A stretch of 64,000 nt of DNA from Hemicordylus capensis (taxonomy: Eukaryota; Chordata; Lepidosauria; Squamata; Cordylidae). How positions within the stretch are numbered: the first letter of the stretch is position 1; every line of letters begins with the position of its first letter. This document shows, in pieces, positions 1-11,519 of this stretch. The notes under the pieces were generated by a model that saw only the letters and a program-made list of their open reading frames with translations, had not been told where the DNA came from and did no database searches. Where the stretch lies: assembly GCF_027244095.1 (NCBI RefSeq), contig NC_069658.1, forward strand, positions 261,896,687-261,960,686. The letters are read 5' to 3'. A program made the position numbers and the translations under genes.

Positions 1-690
1 GAGTTTGGCGGGGTGTTCATAATGGGTTGGGCATTGAGAAAGCCTGGCGTAAAGCCTCAGCTGCCATAGGTAAGCTGGTGAAGGCAGCTGGCGGGGAAGT
101 TGTGCGGCAGCTGGGTCTGGCTGTGCGCTTCCCTGAGTTGTTTCGCCCTGATGGCATTCACCTTTCAGAACTTGGCTGTGACCTGTACTTGCGTAACATC
201 CAGAGGGAGCTTGCTGAATTTCTGGAGGGTTATGGGGCAGGGAGGTCAAGCAATGGCTAACCTCCCTGTGTGGCAGTAACAGTGCGGGCTGAGGGGTAAA
301 TTGAGGTATAGAATATCGCTGAGCACCCTTGGATATTTAAAGGTTGATTGTTTAATCGCTCCTTTGTGGCCTGTGCGGCACGGGGAGAATGGATTGCCAT
401 GAAACCTGCTTCAGGACTACACCAACCTTTGGGCTGTGCGGTCTGGGGTGGGTGAAGACCTTGAAGTATCCAGATCCCCTCTTCTAAAGAGGGTGGTTGG
501 CTTTGAAGGAATTAGGCAGGACCTACCTGCCTGTTTCCTGAGCCAGGGTGTGTTGCCCAGTTAGGCGATGGGTAGGACGTTAGAGTCCTAGCCCATGCCT
601 AGGGGCCCGCACTGTTCTATGTGGGTGATTAATCACCTGGTGCTCCAGTCTGCTATGCCTATTGTTTTGCTAATAAAATTGTGGCTTTTT
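1..690 (+). mobile_element. Possible 3' end of a DIRS/Ngaro-like retrotransposon (fossil)
   Basis: An open frame that probably begins before the window runs to 260. It ends in a stretch resembling the C-terminus of an SGNH hydrolase (LFRPDGIHLSELG), a domain I recall from Ngaro-type tyrosine-recombinase retrotransposons. An AATAAA follows at 672-677, and an 8-base inverted pair (GTGCGGGC at 282-289, GCCCGCAC at 605-612) lies between. The family is inferred from this motif only. CR1 ORF1 also carries an SGNH esterase and is the main alternative. No reverse transcriptase or recombinase is in view. Confidence 0.3.
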
Positions 691-1107
691 CATCCATAAA
701 ATGTCTCCGTGTCTTCTTGGGCTGGGGTCTGGGGACAATATGTTCTGTCCTTGGGCACTGGTCATGGGTTTTTGTAAATGTTCCACAAGAATGGCAAGCA
801 GTAGATATTCTGGTTTCTTGAACTTATATTTGAAAATTAAGAAGATGGTGATGGAGCAGAACATTTGGCAATGCTGCAGCACCATTATTGACGTGATCCA
901 GGACAGGCTGGCCACATCAGCGTAGAAAGGAAAAGCATGTCTCTCCACTCCCAGATCATAATCACATTACCAGGGTGAGACTTCTGTAATCTTATTAGGG
1001 GTATCCACATATTCCCTTTAGTTCAGAATGGGCAAATTCACACTTTTATTTTATTTTATTTTATTTTACACACTTCTATACTGCACAAAACTCACATCTC
1101 ACATAAG

Positions 1108-1292
1108 ACTGGGATGGGGTTGTAGTTCAGTGGTAGATTCATGCAAAGGTCCCAGGTTCCATCTCTGTATCTCCAGGTAGGGCTGAGACAGACTCCTGCC
1201 TGAAATCTTGGAGAGGCACTGCCTACTGCCAGTCAGCAAACAGTACTGAACTAGATGGACCAAAGGTCTGACAGCTTCTTATGTTCCTTTGT
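1108..1292 (+). repeat. tRNA-derived SINE
   Basis: An A-box-like TAGTTCAGTGG and a B-box-like GGTTCCATCTC are spaced as in a tRNA promoter. The downstream body (CTGAACTAGATGGACCAA) and a CTTATGTTCC 3' end recur at 3.74-4.08 kb and, on the - strand, at 15.36-15.55 kb. Confidence 0.75.
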
Positions 1293-1647
1293 GTAAGAAG
1301 TGGGGTTCCCCCGGGGATCAGTATTGGGACCAGTGCTCTTTAACTTATTCATAAATGATCTAAAAGTAGGGGTAAGCAGCGAAGTGGCCAGATTTGCAGC
1401 TGACTCTGAACTATTCAGGGTAGTAAAATCCAGAACAAATTGTGAGGAGCTCCAAAAGGATCTCTCCAATCTGGGGGAGTAGACGACAAAATAGCAAATG
1501 TGATTCAGTGTAAGCAAGTGTAAAGTGATGCAGACTGGGGCAAAAAACCCCAAACTTCATATATACACTGATGGAGTCTGAGCTGTCGATGATGGACCAG
1601 GAGAGAGATATTGGGATCATGGTGGACAACTAGTTGAAAGTGTCAAC

Positions 1648-1970
1648 CAGGGGCGTAACTACCATTAGGCAAGGAGAGGCAGTCGTCTTGGGGCCCCACT
1701 GCCTCGAGGGGCCCCCCAGAGGCACATCACATGACTCCCCGCCCACCTGTGTTGCACCCCCTATGAATTATGTTGCATCTCTTGGAGATCTGCAGGAGCA
1801 GAGAGTAAAAGAAACTCAATTCAATGTGAACTAAGTATTCACCGTATTCATAATGGGGATGTGAGTGTGAGTGCACTAAATATTGTGAAGTGTGTTTGTG
1901 TGTATATATCAGCGGGTGCCCCATTTAAAAATCTTGTCTCTGGGCCCACTCCAACCTTGCTACGCCCCTG
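1648..1970. mobile_element. Non-autonomous hAT element with TSD GTGTCAAC
   Basis: The ends are CAGGGGCGTAACTACC and GCTACGCCCCTG, and an exact 8-bp duplication GTGTCAAC flanks it (1,640-1,647 and 1,971-1,978). It interrupts the CR1. Relatives are at 49,718-50,941 and from 63,904 to the window end. It encodes no transposase. Confidence 0.9.
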
Positions 1971-2492
1971 GTGTCAACTCCGTGTGCAGCAGCTGTGAAA
2001 AAGGCAAATTCCATGCTAGTGATCATTAGGAAGGGGACTGGTTGTAATGTGTAAAATGTTAGTCATCGTATCTTAAGAAGGACATTGTAGAAATGGATAA
2101 GGTGCAGAAGAGGGAAACCAAGATGATGAGGGGCCTAGAGCACTTTCCTTATGAGGTGAGGCTACAGCATCTGTGGCTTTTTAGTCTGGAAAAGAGGTGA
2201 CTATGGGGAAACATGGTAGAGGTTTATAAAAGTATGCATGGAGTAGAGAGAGTGGACACAGATAAAGTTTTCTCCCTCTCCCACAACACTAGAACCAGGG
2301 ATCATCCCATGAAACTGATTGCCAGGAAATTCGGGACCAACAAAAGGAAGTACTTTTTCATACAGTGCACAATTAAATATATGGAATTTTCTGCCACGGG
2401 ATGTGGTGATGGTCACTAGCTTAGATGGCTTTAAAAGGGGGGCTTAGACAAATTCATAGCAGACAGATCTATCAATGGCTACTAGTCTGATG

Positions 2493-2883
2493 TAGAGATG
2501 TGCCCAGAACGGGATTTGTGTTCCATTTCAAGCTAGGAACACATCCTTGGAGTGTTCTGTTGGAACATCCAGGCTCCTTGCTTCTTGGTTGGCTTGTTAT
2601 CACACCAAGCAAGTTTGTTTGTATGACAACAAGCCAACCAAGAAGCAAGGCAGTTGCAAGCCAATCGGAAGCCAGTGCCCCAAACAGGAATTAAGGGGAA
2701 AACAGCCCACCAAAATGGTGCTTAGAACTCTCAGAACATTCAGACTTGGGACACAGTTGTTCCATTCAGAGCTCAAAACAGGCCCTTCATTTGAAGAGTG
2801 TTCTGTTTCAAACTTGGAAATGTTTCGAAACGAAGCATTTCAAGTTGGTATTTTCCGAGCTCGGAATGTTCTGCACATCCCTA
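2493..2883. mobile_element. Foldback hAT-like MITE nested in CR1
   Basis: The ends TAGAGATGTGCCC and TGCACATCCCTA are imperfect inverted repeats. The flanks GTCTGATG and TTCTGATT match at 6 of 8 bases. An internal inverted pair (TTGCTTCTTGGTTGGCTTGT and its complement near 2,630-2,655) gives it a hairpin shape. It shares TAGGG-TGTGCA ends with the larger foldback elements at 8.0, 37.6 and 38.9 kb. Confidence 0.7.
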
Positions 2884-3324
2884 TTCTGATTACTATAGGC
2901 CACCTTGAGCCTCAGAGGCAAGGTGCCTCTAAATACTAGTTGCAGGGGAGCAAGATCAGGAGAGAGGGCCGAACCCTATCACCTCTTGCCTGTGGGTTTC
3001 TCAGAAGCATCTGGTGGGCCACTGTGGGAAACAGGATGCTGGACTATATAGGCCTTGGGCCTGATCCAGCAGGCTGTTGTTATGTACATCTAAGAAAATG
3101 GCAAAAGGATTAATAGTACAGTTTTTAATACCAGTAGGATCAGGTGACTTGAAGAGCCAATGAGTTATCACCTGACCTTATATAATGGTTTCTGCCTGCA
3201 TTTGAGCAACCTGTTGTATGGTTACAGATTGCCTGATAGTCTTCTCTGAGCCTACTGACTGGCTGGCTGCTAGTTCTTCTGACAAGGGATACAATCCAGT
3301 CTCTTCATGCCAAAAGGCTATTCA

Positions 3325-6300
3325 ATGGGGCACAACTGCTTCCTCAAAAATCAGGGCCCATGTTTCACTCAGGCTTGGCTACTTGCAACCTGTGTTTTCC
3401 TCAGCCTCTGGCCAAAAGGTAAGTCACACCTATAAGAGGTACGGAAAGATATATCCCCAACGTCTATGTGCTATTCTTTGCCTTCCTTTAAAAAAAATGA
3501 CAGGTCCCGAATTGCTTTTTGAAGCAATTCAAAAAGAGTGGTTGGAGGGGGATTCTGCTGAGACATCTTCTGAAAGACCCTCTTTTGGTGTATATGTGTG
3601 TGTATGGGGGTGGGGGAGTGAATATGCATACATAGCTGTTGTTATGTTAATTATTATTAACTACCAAAATACTTGCTATTTGAGTGTGAAGGGGATTAGA
3701 GGCCTGTGGATTGTAGACAACAGGGAGAGACTGTTAATCTTTAAGGGGAAGGACTATAGTTCAGTGGTAGATTCTGTGCTTTACTCTCAGGAAGTCCCAG
3801 GTTCAATTGCAGACATCTCTAGTTACAGCTGGGAGAAACCCCAGCCTGACACCCAAGAGCTGCCACCACTTAATATAGACCAGGGATTCTCAACGTTGGG
3901 ACCCCAGATGTTATTGAACTTCAACTCACATAATTCCCAACCAAAGACCCCTGGGGCTGGGGATTATGGGAGTTGAAATCCAATAATATCTGGGGACCCA
4001 ATGTTGAGAATCCCTGACATAGACAATACTGAGCTAGATGGACCAATGGTCTGACATGGTATAAGGTAGTTTCTTTTGTTCCTATGTCTTTAAAATAGTT
4101 GGTCCATTTTACAAGTTGAGCCTTGGATGGAGTTGGAAATTGCCTAATAAAACAGGAGGCCATCTAGCAATCATGACTTCCATTACAATACTAGGACCTT
4201 TGTGACAATACTATATGCATTAGTTGAGTGTCACTGAAATGTTTTAAATTATAATGATATCATGTGCTGATGTTAATATGTCTGTGTGCATATGTATATA
4301 GAATTTTAATCAATGTATTGTTGGAAATTAGAATACTTTAAAAAAAATGAAATTTTTTAACATAAAAATATGAAAATCTTTTACAGCAGCAGTTGCCCTA
4401 GAATGCAAACTCTGCAATTCTTGGAAGCCAGGGGAACCATGCAAGCCTGAGGGACACACGTGTGTGATAGACGCAAATAATGGGGTCTGCCTAATGAGCA
4501 AATTCTATTCAGGTAAGCTTGAATGTCAACTGTATACCTGCATTAGAGAGCAATATTTAGCACCATGTTTAAAGAAAAGGGAATATTGTAGTATAAAAGA
4601 GAAGCTGTCTTTCCTATTGGAGGGAACAAATCAACAAGGTTGTTCCCATAAGCAGCCGAACTCAGACTAGGACAACCTAGCCTTGGCTAGGCTGCTCGTG
4701 TGGAATGCTGGGATCTGCGTGGATCCCAGCGTTGCCACCCAGCCTAACCCCACTCCTTAGCCAAGGTTAAGGTTAACATGGCTGCTGGGATCGTGTGTCT
4801 CCTCAGGTTGCACACAGCCTGAGGAGACACAGAGATGAGCGTCTAGAGCACCCATCTGACAGGAGAATCCCCCAAGGCACCATGTTCATCATGCAGTGCC
4901 TTGTGGGATATCCAGGAAAACGAGTCCCAGCTTCTGTTGATCCACACTGCTCCCAGCAGTGCAGATCGTGTAGGTGTATGGCTTGAGTGCTGAAGGCACA
5001 AAGAGCCATTGTTGGGGGGAAAGTAGGCTGAACTCTGCTTTCTCATTTGTGTTTTGGTGTTGGCTCTGAAAGCAATGATTTGGAGAAACAGCACAATGCT
5101 CTGTAAATGAAGTCCAAACCCCGAGAAGGCTTCTGTGTTTTTAATCAAGTTAATCAAGAGGCCCATTCACACATTAAGTTCAACACTCATACAACAAGTG
5201 TACAGTGTACACGGGTACAGATCTGTTCATTCAGAATGAATGCACAGTCATTCACATGTTATGCTGAACGCAGGTACAGAAGTACACGTTCTATCTGTAC
5301 CATGCATTTGAAGGGCTTGTATCCAGGTTCACTTTTAAAATGAACTCAGGTAGAGTCACTCACACAAACACATGTATATCTACAAGTGTACAGGCACTGA
5401 ACACTCGTATGGGCTAAGTACACTCACAGAAACAGAAAAAGATTACTTTAACATAAGGACACAAGGACCCACTTCCAGTTTCTAATTGAACACCAGCAGC
5501 CTAGAAGCATGATGAAGAGCTGGTCTACCCCAAATATCTATTGTACCCTAACTTATTGGGATCTTGCCAAATGCAGGCTTCAGTTAAGGAGCCTCTTCCT
5601 GTCACTCCTGTGCCCTTAACTGGAACATAAGGAGGCAAGTAGATTATTCATCAGAAGCCCATGTGACAGTAGAAGTCGCCACCAGCTAAAGCCGGCCCCA
5701 CCCACAGCATGTTCAAACATAGTGGCCAGTGAGGGAGATGCTGGGGGAGGCTTTAAAGATGTACCTTCTAAAAACATTACAGCCCTCTCCAGCCGCCACT
5801 GGTGTAATCTGGTTGCTGAAATTTGGCTCAGTGGAAAGGGTGGAGCCAGCAGGGAGAAGAGAGTGGAACTTCCTATGTAAATAATGGGGGGAGCGGGTCC
5901 ACTTGCGGAAAGACATTCCACTTGAGCAAGTGGGGAGGAGTAATTTTTGCCAATCCCCAATAACTTCACAGCCCCTTGTGCTCTGCTAACATATGTCCCT
6001 TAGGGTCTCCCAACCCTCAAGGATATATTTTGGGAGCAAATGGAGGGGGAAAGTCCACCCCACCACCTTGCATGAGTGGAACTTACTTCCATGAGCAAAA
6101 CATTAGTCTAGATGCTGTCTGATATGTCCACATTATATAAGGGCAATTCCCAAGATTTGGTCACACACAGTAGCGGCCCGTACTAACACGCTGGAGGGGC
6201 AGAAAACCAGCAGCCATTCTCTCTCTGCCTTCTGGTCCCACCCCGGCTGTAACTGAGCCGTGCGGGCTGGTTATTTGTTCCGTAAGGGAAGGAAATCCTC

Positions 6301-9300
6301 AAACTTGGCCATTCACTTGGTTGGAGATTTCCCTCCCCTACCAGACAAATGGCCAGCCTGCACGGCTCAGTTACAGCCGGGGGGGGGGCAGGGAGAGAGC
6401 AGGCGCCAATACCAAAGCAGCTGGGGCTCCTTTTCTGCTCCTCCAGCTTGTTAGTACAGGCTGCTGCTGGTCACACCCAGCATGACCAAGAAAAAGAATC
6501 CAGAATTGGACTACTTAGTAGTGGATTTGGTTTCTTTTTTGATTGATTGATTGATGGATGGATTGATTTAATATTTATTTATTACATTTGTATACTGCCT
6601 ACTACAAAAGTCGCAAGGTGGTTAACAAACAAATAACAAACATCAAAACATACACAGAATTCAATTTTAAACTATGAATCAGTCGAAATTCAGCTAAATG
6701 TCTGGCTGAATTCAAAATTCATCTATAAGTCAAGTGCATCTTTAATTGTTTCCTAAAAGCCACCAGGGATGGAGCAGCTTTAATTTCAACAGGAAGTGCA
6801 TTCCACACCCCCAGGGCAACTATAGAGAAGGCTCGTCTCTGTTGCTACCAGGCAAACTGGCAGCACCCTCAGATGAAACTCCTTTGACTATCTTAACAGG
6901 TGACAAGGTTCATAGCAAAAAAGACACAGAAGCTCTTCTCACGATCAGCGAGAAGAGCTTCTTCTGGGTCTGTGGGGAGAGCGGGCGTGGACCGCTCTCC
7001 CTGCATACACTCAAAATGCAGCCCTAGCCAGCTGGATCGGCCGCCCACACGACTGCCAGCTTTGTCACGGAGCTGGCGGGGGCTGCAGGGATCAGGGGCC
7101 ACACAGCCCCCAGAAGTTCCAGGATGCCTCACACGAGTGTATGGGTCATCCTGGAGAGACTGCTTGTAGCCTCCCAGTCGGAGGTCTACTTGTTTGTCGC
7201 CACACATCATGGTGACACACGAGCCAAAAAATGAGGTTAACGGAGTGTTTGCTCCGTTAACCTCATTTAAGGGGAGGGGGAATTAGGCAGGCTAGCTGCC
7301 TTGGGAGCTAGCCTGTGAGCCCGGTAGTTCCCATAATCCCTGGAAAGTGGGTTAAGCGGGTGATTTTTGCCCATCTGCCCTTCCCTTTGAAGCCCACTGT
7401 GCCTCCCAAAAACACGTCCCTGAGGGTAATGCAACTCTAAGAGTCATATTTAGGAAGGCATAGTGGGCTTCAGAGCAGCAAAAGTTGCCCTTCCTCTCAG
7501 GGCCGGTGCCAGACTACTTTGCACCATAGGCAAGGCTAAGTACTTGCACACACACACACCCCCAATTTCAACTTCGATTTTAAAAAACAAATGTTTTGTA
7601 GAAAAAATGAAAAGCACAAAACTTGAAACTGCTAAATTTATTTTAAATTGCAAGAATAGGTAATACATCAATTTTTAAATTATCTTTCTCAAATACAAAA
7701 GAAAATATATGGGCACACAAATCATTTTGAACTAGAAGGGCACTCAGTAGAGTGCATATCTCCTCCAAGGGCAACGCAACCCTCAACACCACATCAAAAT
7801 CTCACTTTGCGTGCCTTTTCCTTTGCAAATTTTGTCACCAATTCAATCAGATCATGGATAAATAGCGTCCTGGGCAAGGAGTGGCTTTGGCACCGCCTCA
7901 CTGGGAAGTTTCTCAGAGTTTCCAAGATGTGTAACTTGTGAAGGACTAGCAAAACCTCATAATGTAAGAGGCCATGCTGGGCCTTTTCTGGACTACAAAA
8001 TTTGCAACGGGTAACCCCTAGGGGTGTGCAATTCGGGATTTCGGGTGATTCGGCTCGGACCCGAACCGAATCACCCCTGTTCTGTTTTGTGCCCGAATCT
8101 GGGTCACCCGAATCACCCTTGATTCGGTTCGGATTCGGATTTAATCCGAATCCGAATAGATTCGGGGGGTAAAAAGGGGCCCAGGGGCAAAATTTTGGGG
8201 TGGGGTGGTAGTGCCCAATGGGTAGAGTCTACCACCCCAATTTCAGGGGGATTGGGCAAAATCCTGATTTTTGGTGAATTTTTAAAGTTTTAGTGACTTT
8301 GGGGCAGTTCGGGGGCATAGCATGGGATCTGAGCAAAAGTAGTGGGGTGGGGTGGTAGTGCCTAATGGGTGCAGACTACCACCCCAATTTCAGGGGGATT
8401 GGGCAAAGGGCTGATTTTTGGTAAATTTCTGAAAATTTCATGTCTTTGGGGAAGATTGGGGCATATTGGGGCATAAAGTGGGGGCTGGGGCAGAATAGTG
8501 GAGTGGGGTGGTAGTGCCTAATGGGTGGAGGCTACCACCCCAATTTAAGGGGGTTTGGACAAAGGGCTGATTTTTTGAGAATTTTTGAAGTTTTAGTGGC
8601 TTTGGGGCAGTTTGGGGGCAGAAAGTGGATCTGCCCCAAAATAGTGGGGTGGGGTGGTAGTGCCTAATGGGTGGAGGCTACCACCCCAATTTCAGGGGGA
8701 TTGGGCAGAGGGCTGATTTTTTGAGAATTTTTGAAGTTTGGGTGTCTTTGGGGCAGATTGGGGGCAGAAAGTGGATCTGCCCCAAAGGAGTGGGGTGGGC
8801 TGGTAGATAGTGCCTAATGGCTGGAGGCTACCACCCATCCCCAATTTAAGAGTGATTGGGCAGAGGGGTGAATTATGGTGAATTTATTTGTATGAGGTTT
8901 GTCTTCATAAGGTGAAGTGTGCTAAATTGATTACTTCCTCATATTATTCATAGTAAAGGAAAGTGTGAAAAAGTGAAAGTGGGGTCATGAGAGTTGTTTA
9001 ATTGAAAAATAGCTCATTTGCTATGATAGAATGAGAATTCACATGAATTCTCATTCTATCATAGCAAATGAGCTATTTTTCAATTAAACAACTCTCATGA
9101 CCCCACTTTCACTTTTTCACACTTTCCTTTACTATGAATAATATGAGGAAGTAATCAATTTAGCACACTTCACCTTATGAAGACAAACCTCATACAAATA
9201 AATTCACCATAATTCACCCCTCTGCCCAATCACTCTTAAATTGGGGATGGGTGGTAGCCTCCAGCCATTAGGCACTATCTACCAGCCCACCCCACTCCTT

Positions 9301-11022
9301 TGGGGCAGATCCACTTTCTGCCCCCAATCTGCCCCAAAGACACCCAAACTTCAAAAATTCTCAAAAAATCAGCCCTCTGCCCAATCCCCCTGAAATTGGG
9401 GTGGTAGCCTCCACCCATTAGGCACTACCACCCCACCCCACTATTTTGGGGCAGATCCACTTTCTGCCCCCAAACTGCCCCAAAGCCACTAAAACTTCAA
9501 AAATTCTCAAAAAATCAGCCCTTTGTCCAAACCCCCTTAAATTGGGGTGGTAGCCTCCACCCATTAGGCACTACCACTCCACCCCACTACTTTTGCCCAG
9601 ATCCCATGCTATGCCCCCGAACTGCCCCAAAGTCACTAAAACTTTAAAAATTCACCAAAAATCAACCGTGAACCGAATCACCCGAATTTTTCGTGCCCGA
9701 AATTCGGGTGATTCGGCTCGTGCCCGAAAAATATTGGGGGACATCGGGGGTGATTCGGTTCGGCCCCGAATCACCCGAAATTTTTTGCACATCCCTAGTA
9801 ACCCCATTATTTTTTCCATCATCTGGCAGAAGAAAATTTTGCCACTGTCCCAGATACTGGTTTTGTTGTATTTTTGCCTCTATTCTTTTTTTAAATTATC
9901 CATCCTCCCCTTCGACGAACCGACTTCTCTACTCACTTGCCTCAAATATATATCTATATCTGTGTGTGTTTTGAAGCTCGCTCGCTCTCTACACTCACAT
10001 ACAGCCCACCCCTCTCTACAGGTTCCTTAGTTCTCTCTATGGCTAAACCGGTCTTCCTGCAATTTTCTCAACATTGCAGGGCAGGGGGCAGCCCCCAAAC
10101 GTGGAAACTACAAGTTGGGGCTTGACTGTCCCTGCCTCACATGAGGCAGAATGAATAGAAGTGTCTAGGACAGCAACAAATAGTGACAGCAGCTTATTTG
10201 GAGAGTACCGCACGGCGTCTGGTGGGGTGAGATATTATTTACCACCAGCAGCCTTTGCAAAAGTCCAATGGTGTCGCCAGTCAAGGGAATGAGAAAGGCG
10301 AGCTGTGGTGAAAGCACTTAAAAAACGACATAGTTGGGGAGACTCCTCTGTTCTGCGAGTGCGAGCATTTCAGTGACTGTCCTCTCCCCCTCTGAGAAGT
10401 TCTTCCCTACTGCTCCCATGGTGGCCTGCGTGTGCCGTGTGCTGCTGCTGCGAAGAGAAACACCCCGAGAAAGCTGCACTCTGTGCCCCTCTGAGGTCTG
10501 CACCCTAGTCAGCTGCCTAGTTGGCCTAATGGTAGCATGGGCCCAGCTTCCTCTGTTCTGCCATCACAGTGTTAGTCTGGATGTCAGCCAGTCTGTCCAC
10601 TTTAATGATGGGTTTGCCACAATTTCATATATTAAAATAACATAATAATAATGTTTCTTTATAAACCACCTAACAACTAAATGGTGTTACAAGTTAACAT
10701 CATCCAACTTGAGGTGTACACAAGTTAAAACAATAAATAAAACTTTTAAAAAAATTAAAATAATTTTTAAAATAATTTTAAGAAAAAATGTTTTTAAAAA
10801 TAGTTTTAGCAAAAGGCCTGAGAAAACAAGTGTGTCTTGAATGATTTTTCCTCTGTCTTACCAGCTGAAGACAATCGTGTGATGAGTGTACACCTGAATT
10901 GTTTCAATGATGAAAAGAAACAGTGTGGAAAATCAGTGACTGTTCCAGAATCTGGTCACCGAAATGAATTCACCTGCTGTTCCAACAAGGACCTTTGCAG
11001 CGATTCATTCAACTTGAATTGA
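3325..11022 (+). CDS. Ly6/uPAR (three-finger) secreted protein gene, three exons
   Basis: The coding exons are about 3,325-3,418 (signal peptide), 4,387-4,512 and 10,865-11,022 (stop TGA), with GT donors at 3,419 and 4,513 and AG acceptors before each later exon. All junctions are phase 1, as in Ly6 genes. Exon 2 encodes C-x2-C-x8-C-x6-C-x8-C and exon 3 encodes C-x7-C-x16-CC-x5-C (TCCSNKDLCSDS), giving the ten cysteines of a three-finger domain and no GPI tail. The protein is therefore probably secreted. Exon 1 is recognisable by homology to the - strand paralogs (QAWLLATCVFLSLWP). The paralogs' start codon is not conserved here, but in-frame ATGs lie at 3,307 and 3,325, so the start is uncertain and loss of function is possible. 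The short last exon and cysteine spacing recall PATE-type proteins. Partner and role are unknown. Intron 2 holds several mobile elements. Confidence 0.65.
3741..4085 (+). repeat. tRNA-derived SINE interrupted by a hAT MITE
   Basis: The same head (TATAGTTCAGTGG, then GGTTCAATTGC) and tail (ACTGAGCTAGATGGACCAATGG) as the SINE at 1.1 kb. The body is split by the element at 3,881-4,016. Confidence 0.75.
3881..4016. mobile_element. 136-bp hAT MITE
   Basis: Inverted ends CAGGGATTCTCAACGTTGGG and CCCAATGTTGAGAATCCCTG are flanked by ATATAGAC and ACATAGAC, a target duplication with one mismatch. It is inserted in the SINE. Confidence 0.85.
4513..6167. other. Intron 2 DNA without a recognised gene
   Basis: No supported coding region. 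A short perfect hairpin (arms GTGTCTCCTCAGG and CCTGAGGAGACAC) lies at about 4,796-4,832. From about 5,160 to 5,430 there is low-complexity CACA/GTACA-rich sequence that partly recurs near 29.1-29.2 kb. Confidence 0.5.
6168..6469. mobile_element. Palindromic hAT MITE
   Basis: The outer ends (CAGTAGCGGCCCGTACTAAC and the complement of GTTAGTACAGGCTGCTGCTG) and inner arms (CCGGCTGTAACTGAGCCGTG and its complement) fold back on each other. Flanking GTCACACA and GTCACACC match at 7 of 8 bases. Confidence 0.8.
6537..6900 (-). mobile_element. LINE 3' end, L2/CR1-like
   Basis: Read on the - strand, this is the end of a LINE ORF2 and its 3' UTR, terminating in a (TCAA)n-type tail at the left edge. 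Matching segments lie at 38.6 kb, 53.2 kb and 58.0 kb. Confidence 0.6.
6901..8018. other. Intron 2 DNA, nothing recognised
   Basis: No supported gene. It includes an AT-rich stretch at about 7,560-7,700 and CpG-containing sequence at 6,960-7,150. The last 8 bases (8,011-8,018, GTAACCCC) are the left target duplication of the next element. Confidence 0.5.
8019..9797. mobile_element. 1.8-kb foldback (palindromic) hAT-type element with internal tandem repeats
   Basis: It starts TAGGGGTGTGCAATTCGGG, ends GCACATCCCTA, and is flanked by an exact 8-bp duplication GTAACCCC (8,011-8,018 and 9,798-9,805). The two halves are inverted copies meeting at about 9,040, where GAATTC-ACAT-GAATTC forms the turn. 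Each arm holds roughly 150-bp tandem units built around GGTGGTAGTGCCTAATGGGT. The left arm has about five units and the right arm fewer, so the arms differ in length (about 1,020 and 755 bp). There is no transposase. It lies in intron 2 of the Ly6-like gene. Confidence 0.9.
9806..10640. other. Intron 2 DNA, nothing recognised
   Basis: No supported gene, RNA or repeat. It is pyrimidine-rich near 9,850-10,000. Confidence 0.45.
10640..10845 (-). mobile_element. LINE/SINE tail just upstream of exon 3
   Basis: On the - strand it reads as a LINE 3' tail (ending GGTGGTTTATAAAGAAACATTATTA). It abuts the pyrimidine tract of the exon 3 acceptor at 10,864, leaving only about 20 bases of original intron. 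Confidence 0.6.
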
Positions 11023-11064
11023 GTCTGGGCAAAGATAGCCATCATACAAACATAGATATCATAT

Positions 11065-11275
11065 TATCCCCTTTCCTGAATGTGTTTAAGAAGGACCTGA
11101 AAACATACCTGTTTAGCCAGGTTTTTAGTTTATAGTTTTAAAGCTTTGGGTTTTAGAGTTTTTGTTTTTGTTTTTAAATTGGTTTAATTCTGTCAATGTT
11201 GTAATGGTTTTTAGATTGTAAACCGCCCACGGATCTTTTTGTGTGGTGCAGTATAGAAAGGAAGGAAGGAAGGAT
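11065..11275 (+). mobile_element. L2/CR1-like LINE 3' tail
   Basis: It encodes the end of ORF2 (FKKDLKTYLFSQVF), then the conserved tail TTGTAAACCGCCCACGGATC and an (AAGG)n end. It begins about 40 bases after the stop codon of the Ly6-like gene and may supply part of its 3' UTR. No AATAAA was seen close to the stop. Confidence 0.7.
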
Positions 11276-11519
11276 CAGTACCCTGATATGATCCTGACTT
11301 CTTTGCACATTGGGAATTTACAGTGGGGGTGGTCACAAGGTAGCTTGCTAGCTCTTGGGCTTATCTAAAGTAGCTTCCCAGGAGTTTGGTCTTGCTTCTC
11401 TCTCCCTTCCAGCCAATACTGCAAAATCTGACAGGCTGGCTGAGTGGCCACACCATTTTTAATCTCTCTCTCTTCAAGTGATCAAGATTTATTCTCTCCG
11501 ATTAATTTTTATGTTTCTT

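Larger units (their letters stand above)
1296..3095 (+). mobile_element. CR1 LINE, 5'-truncated 3' end
   Basis: The first 190 bases translate to the end of a CR1 reverse transcriptase domain (GSVLGPVLFNLFINDLKVG, then ARFAADSELF). The thumb/linker and 3' UTR follow, ending in the typical GGGCCTGATCCAGCAGGCTG. The tyrosine and alanine of the usual YADD-type motif are not preserved, and the copy is dead. Two hAT-type elements (1,648-1,970 and 2,493-2,883) are inserted in it. Confidence 0.8.

Noticed and set aside
3218-3976. A 252-codon open frame
   Set aside because: It runs in a different frame across Ly6-like exon 1, its donor site, a SINE and a hAT MITE; the exon structure explains the coding signal.
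8195-8870. Regularly spaced ~150-bp repeats, considered as CRISPR-like
   Set aside because: The units are contiguous tandem repeats without unique spacers, lie in a palindromic element and sit in a eukaryotic genome.
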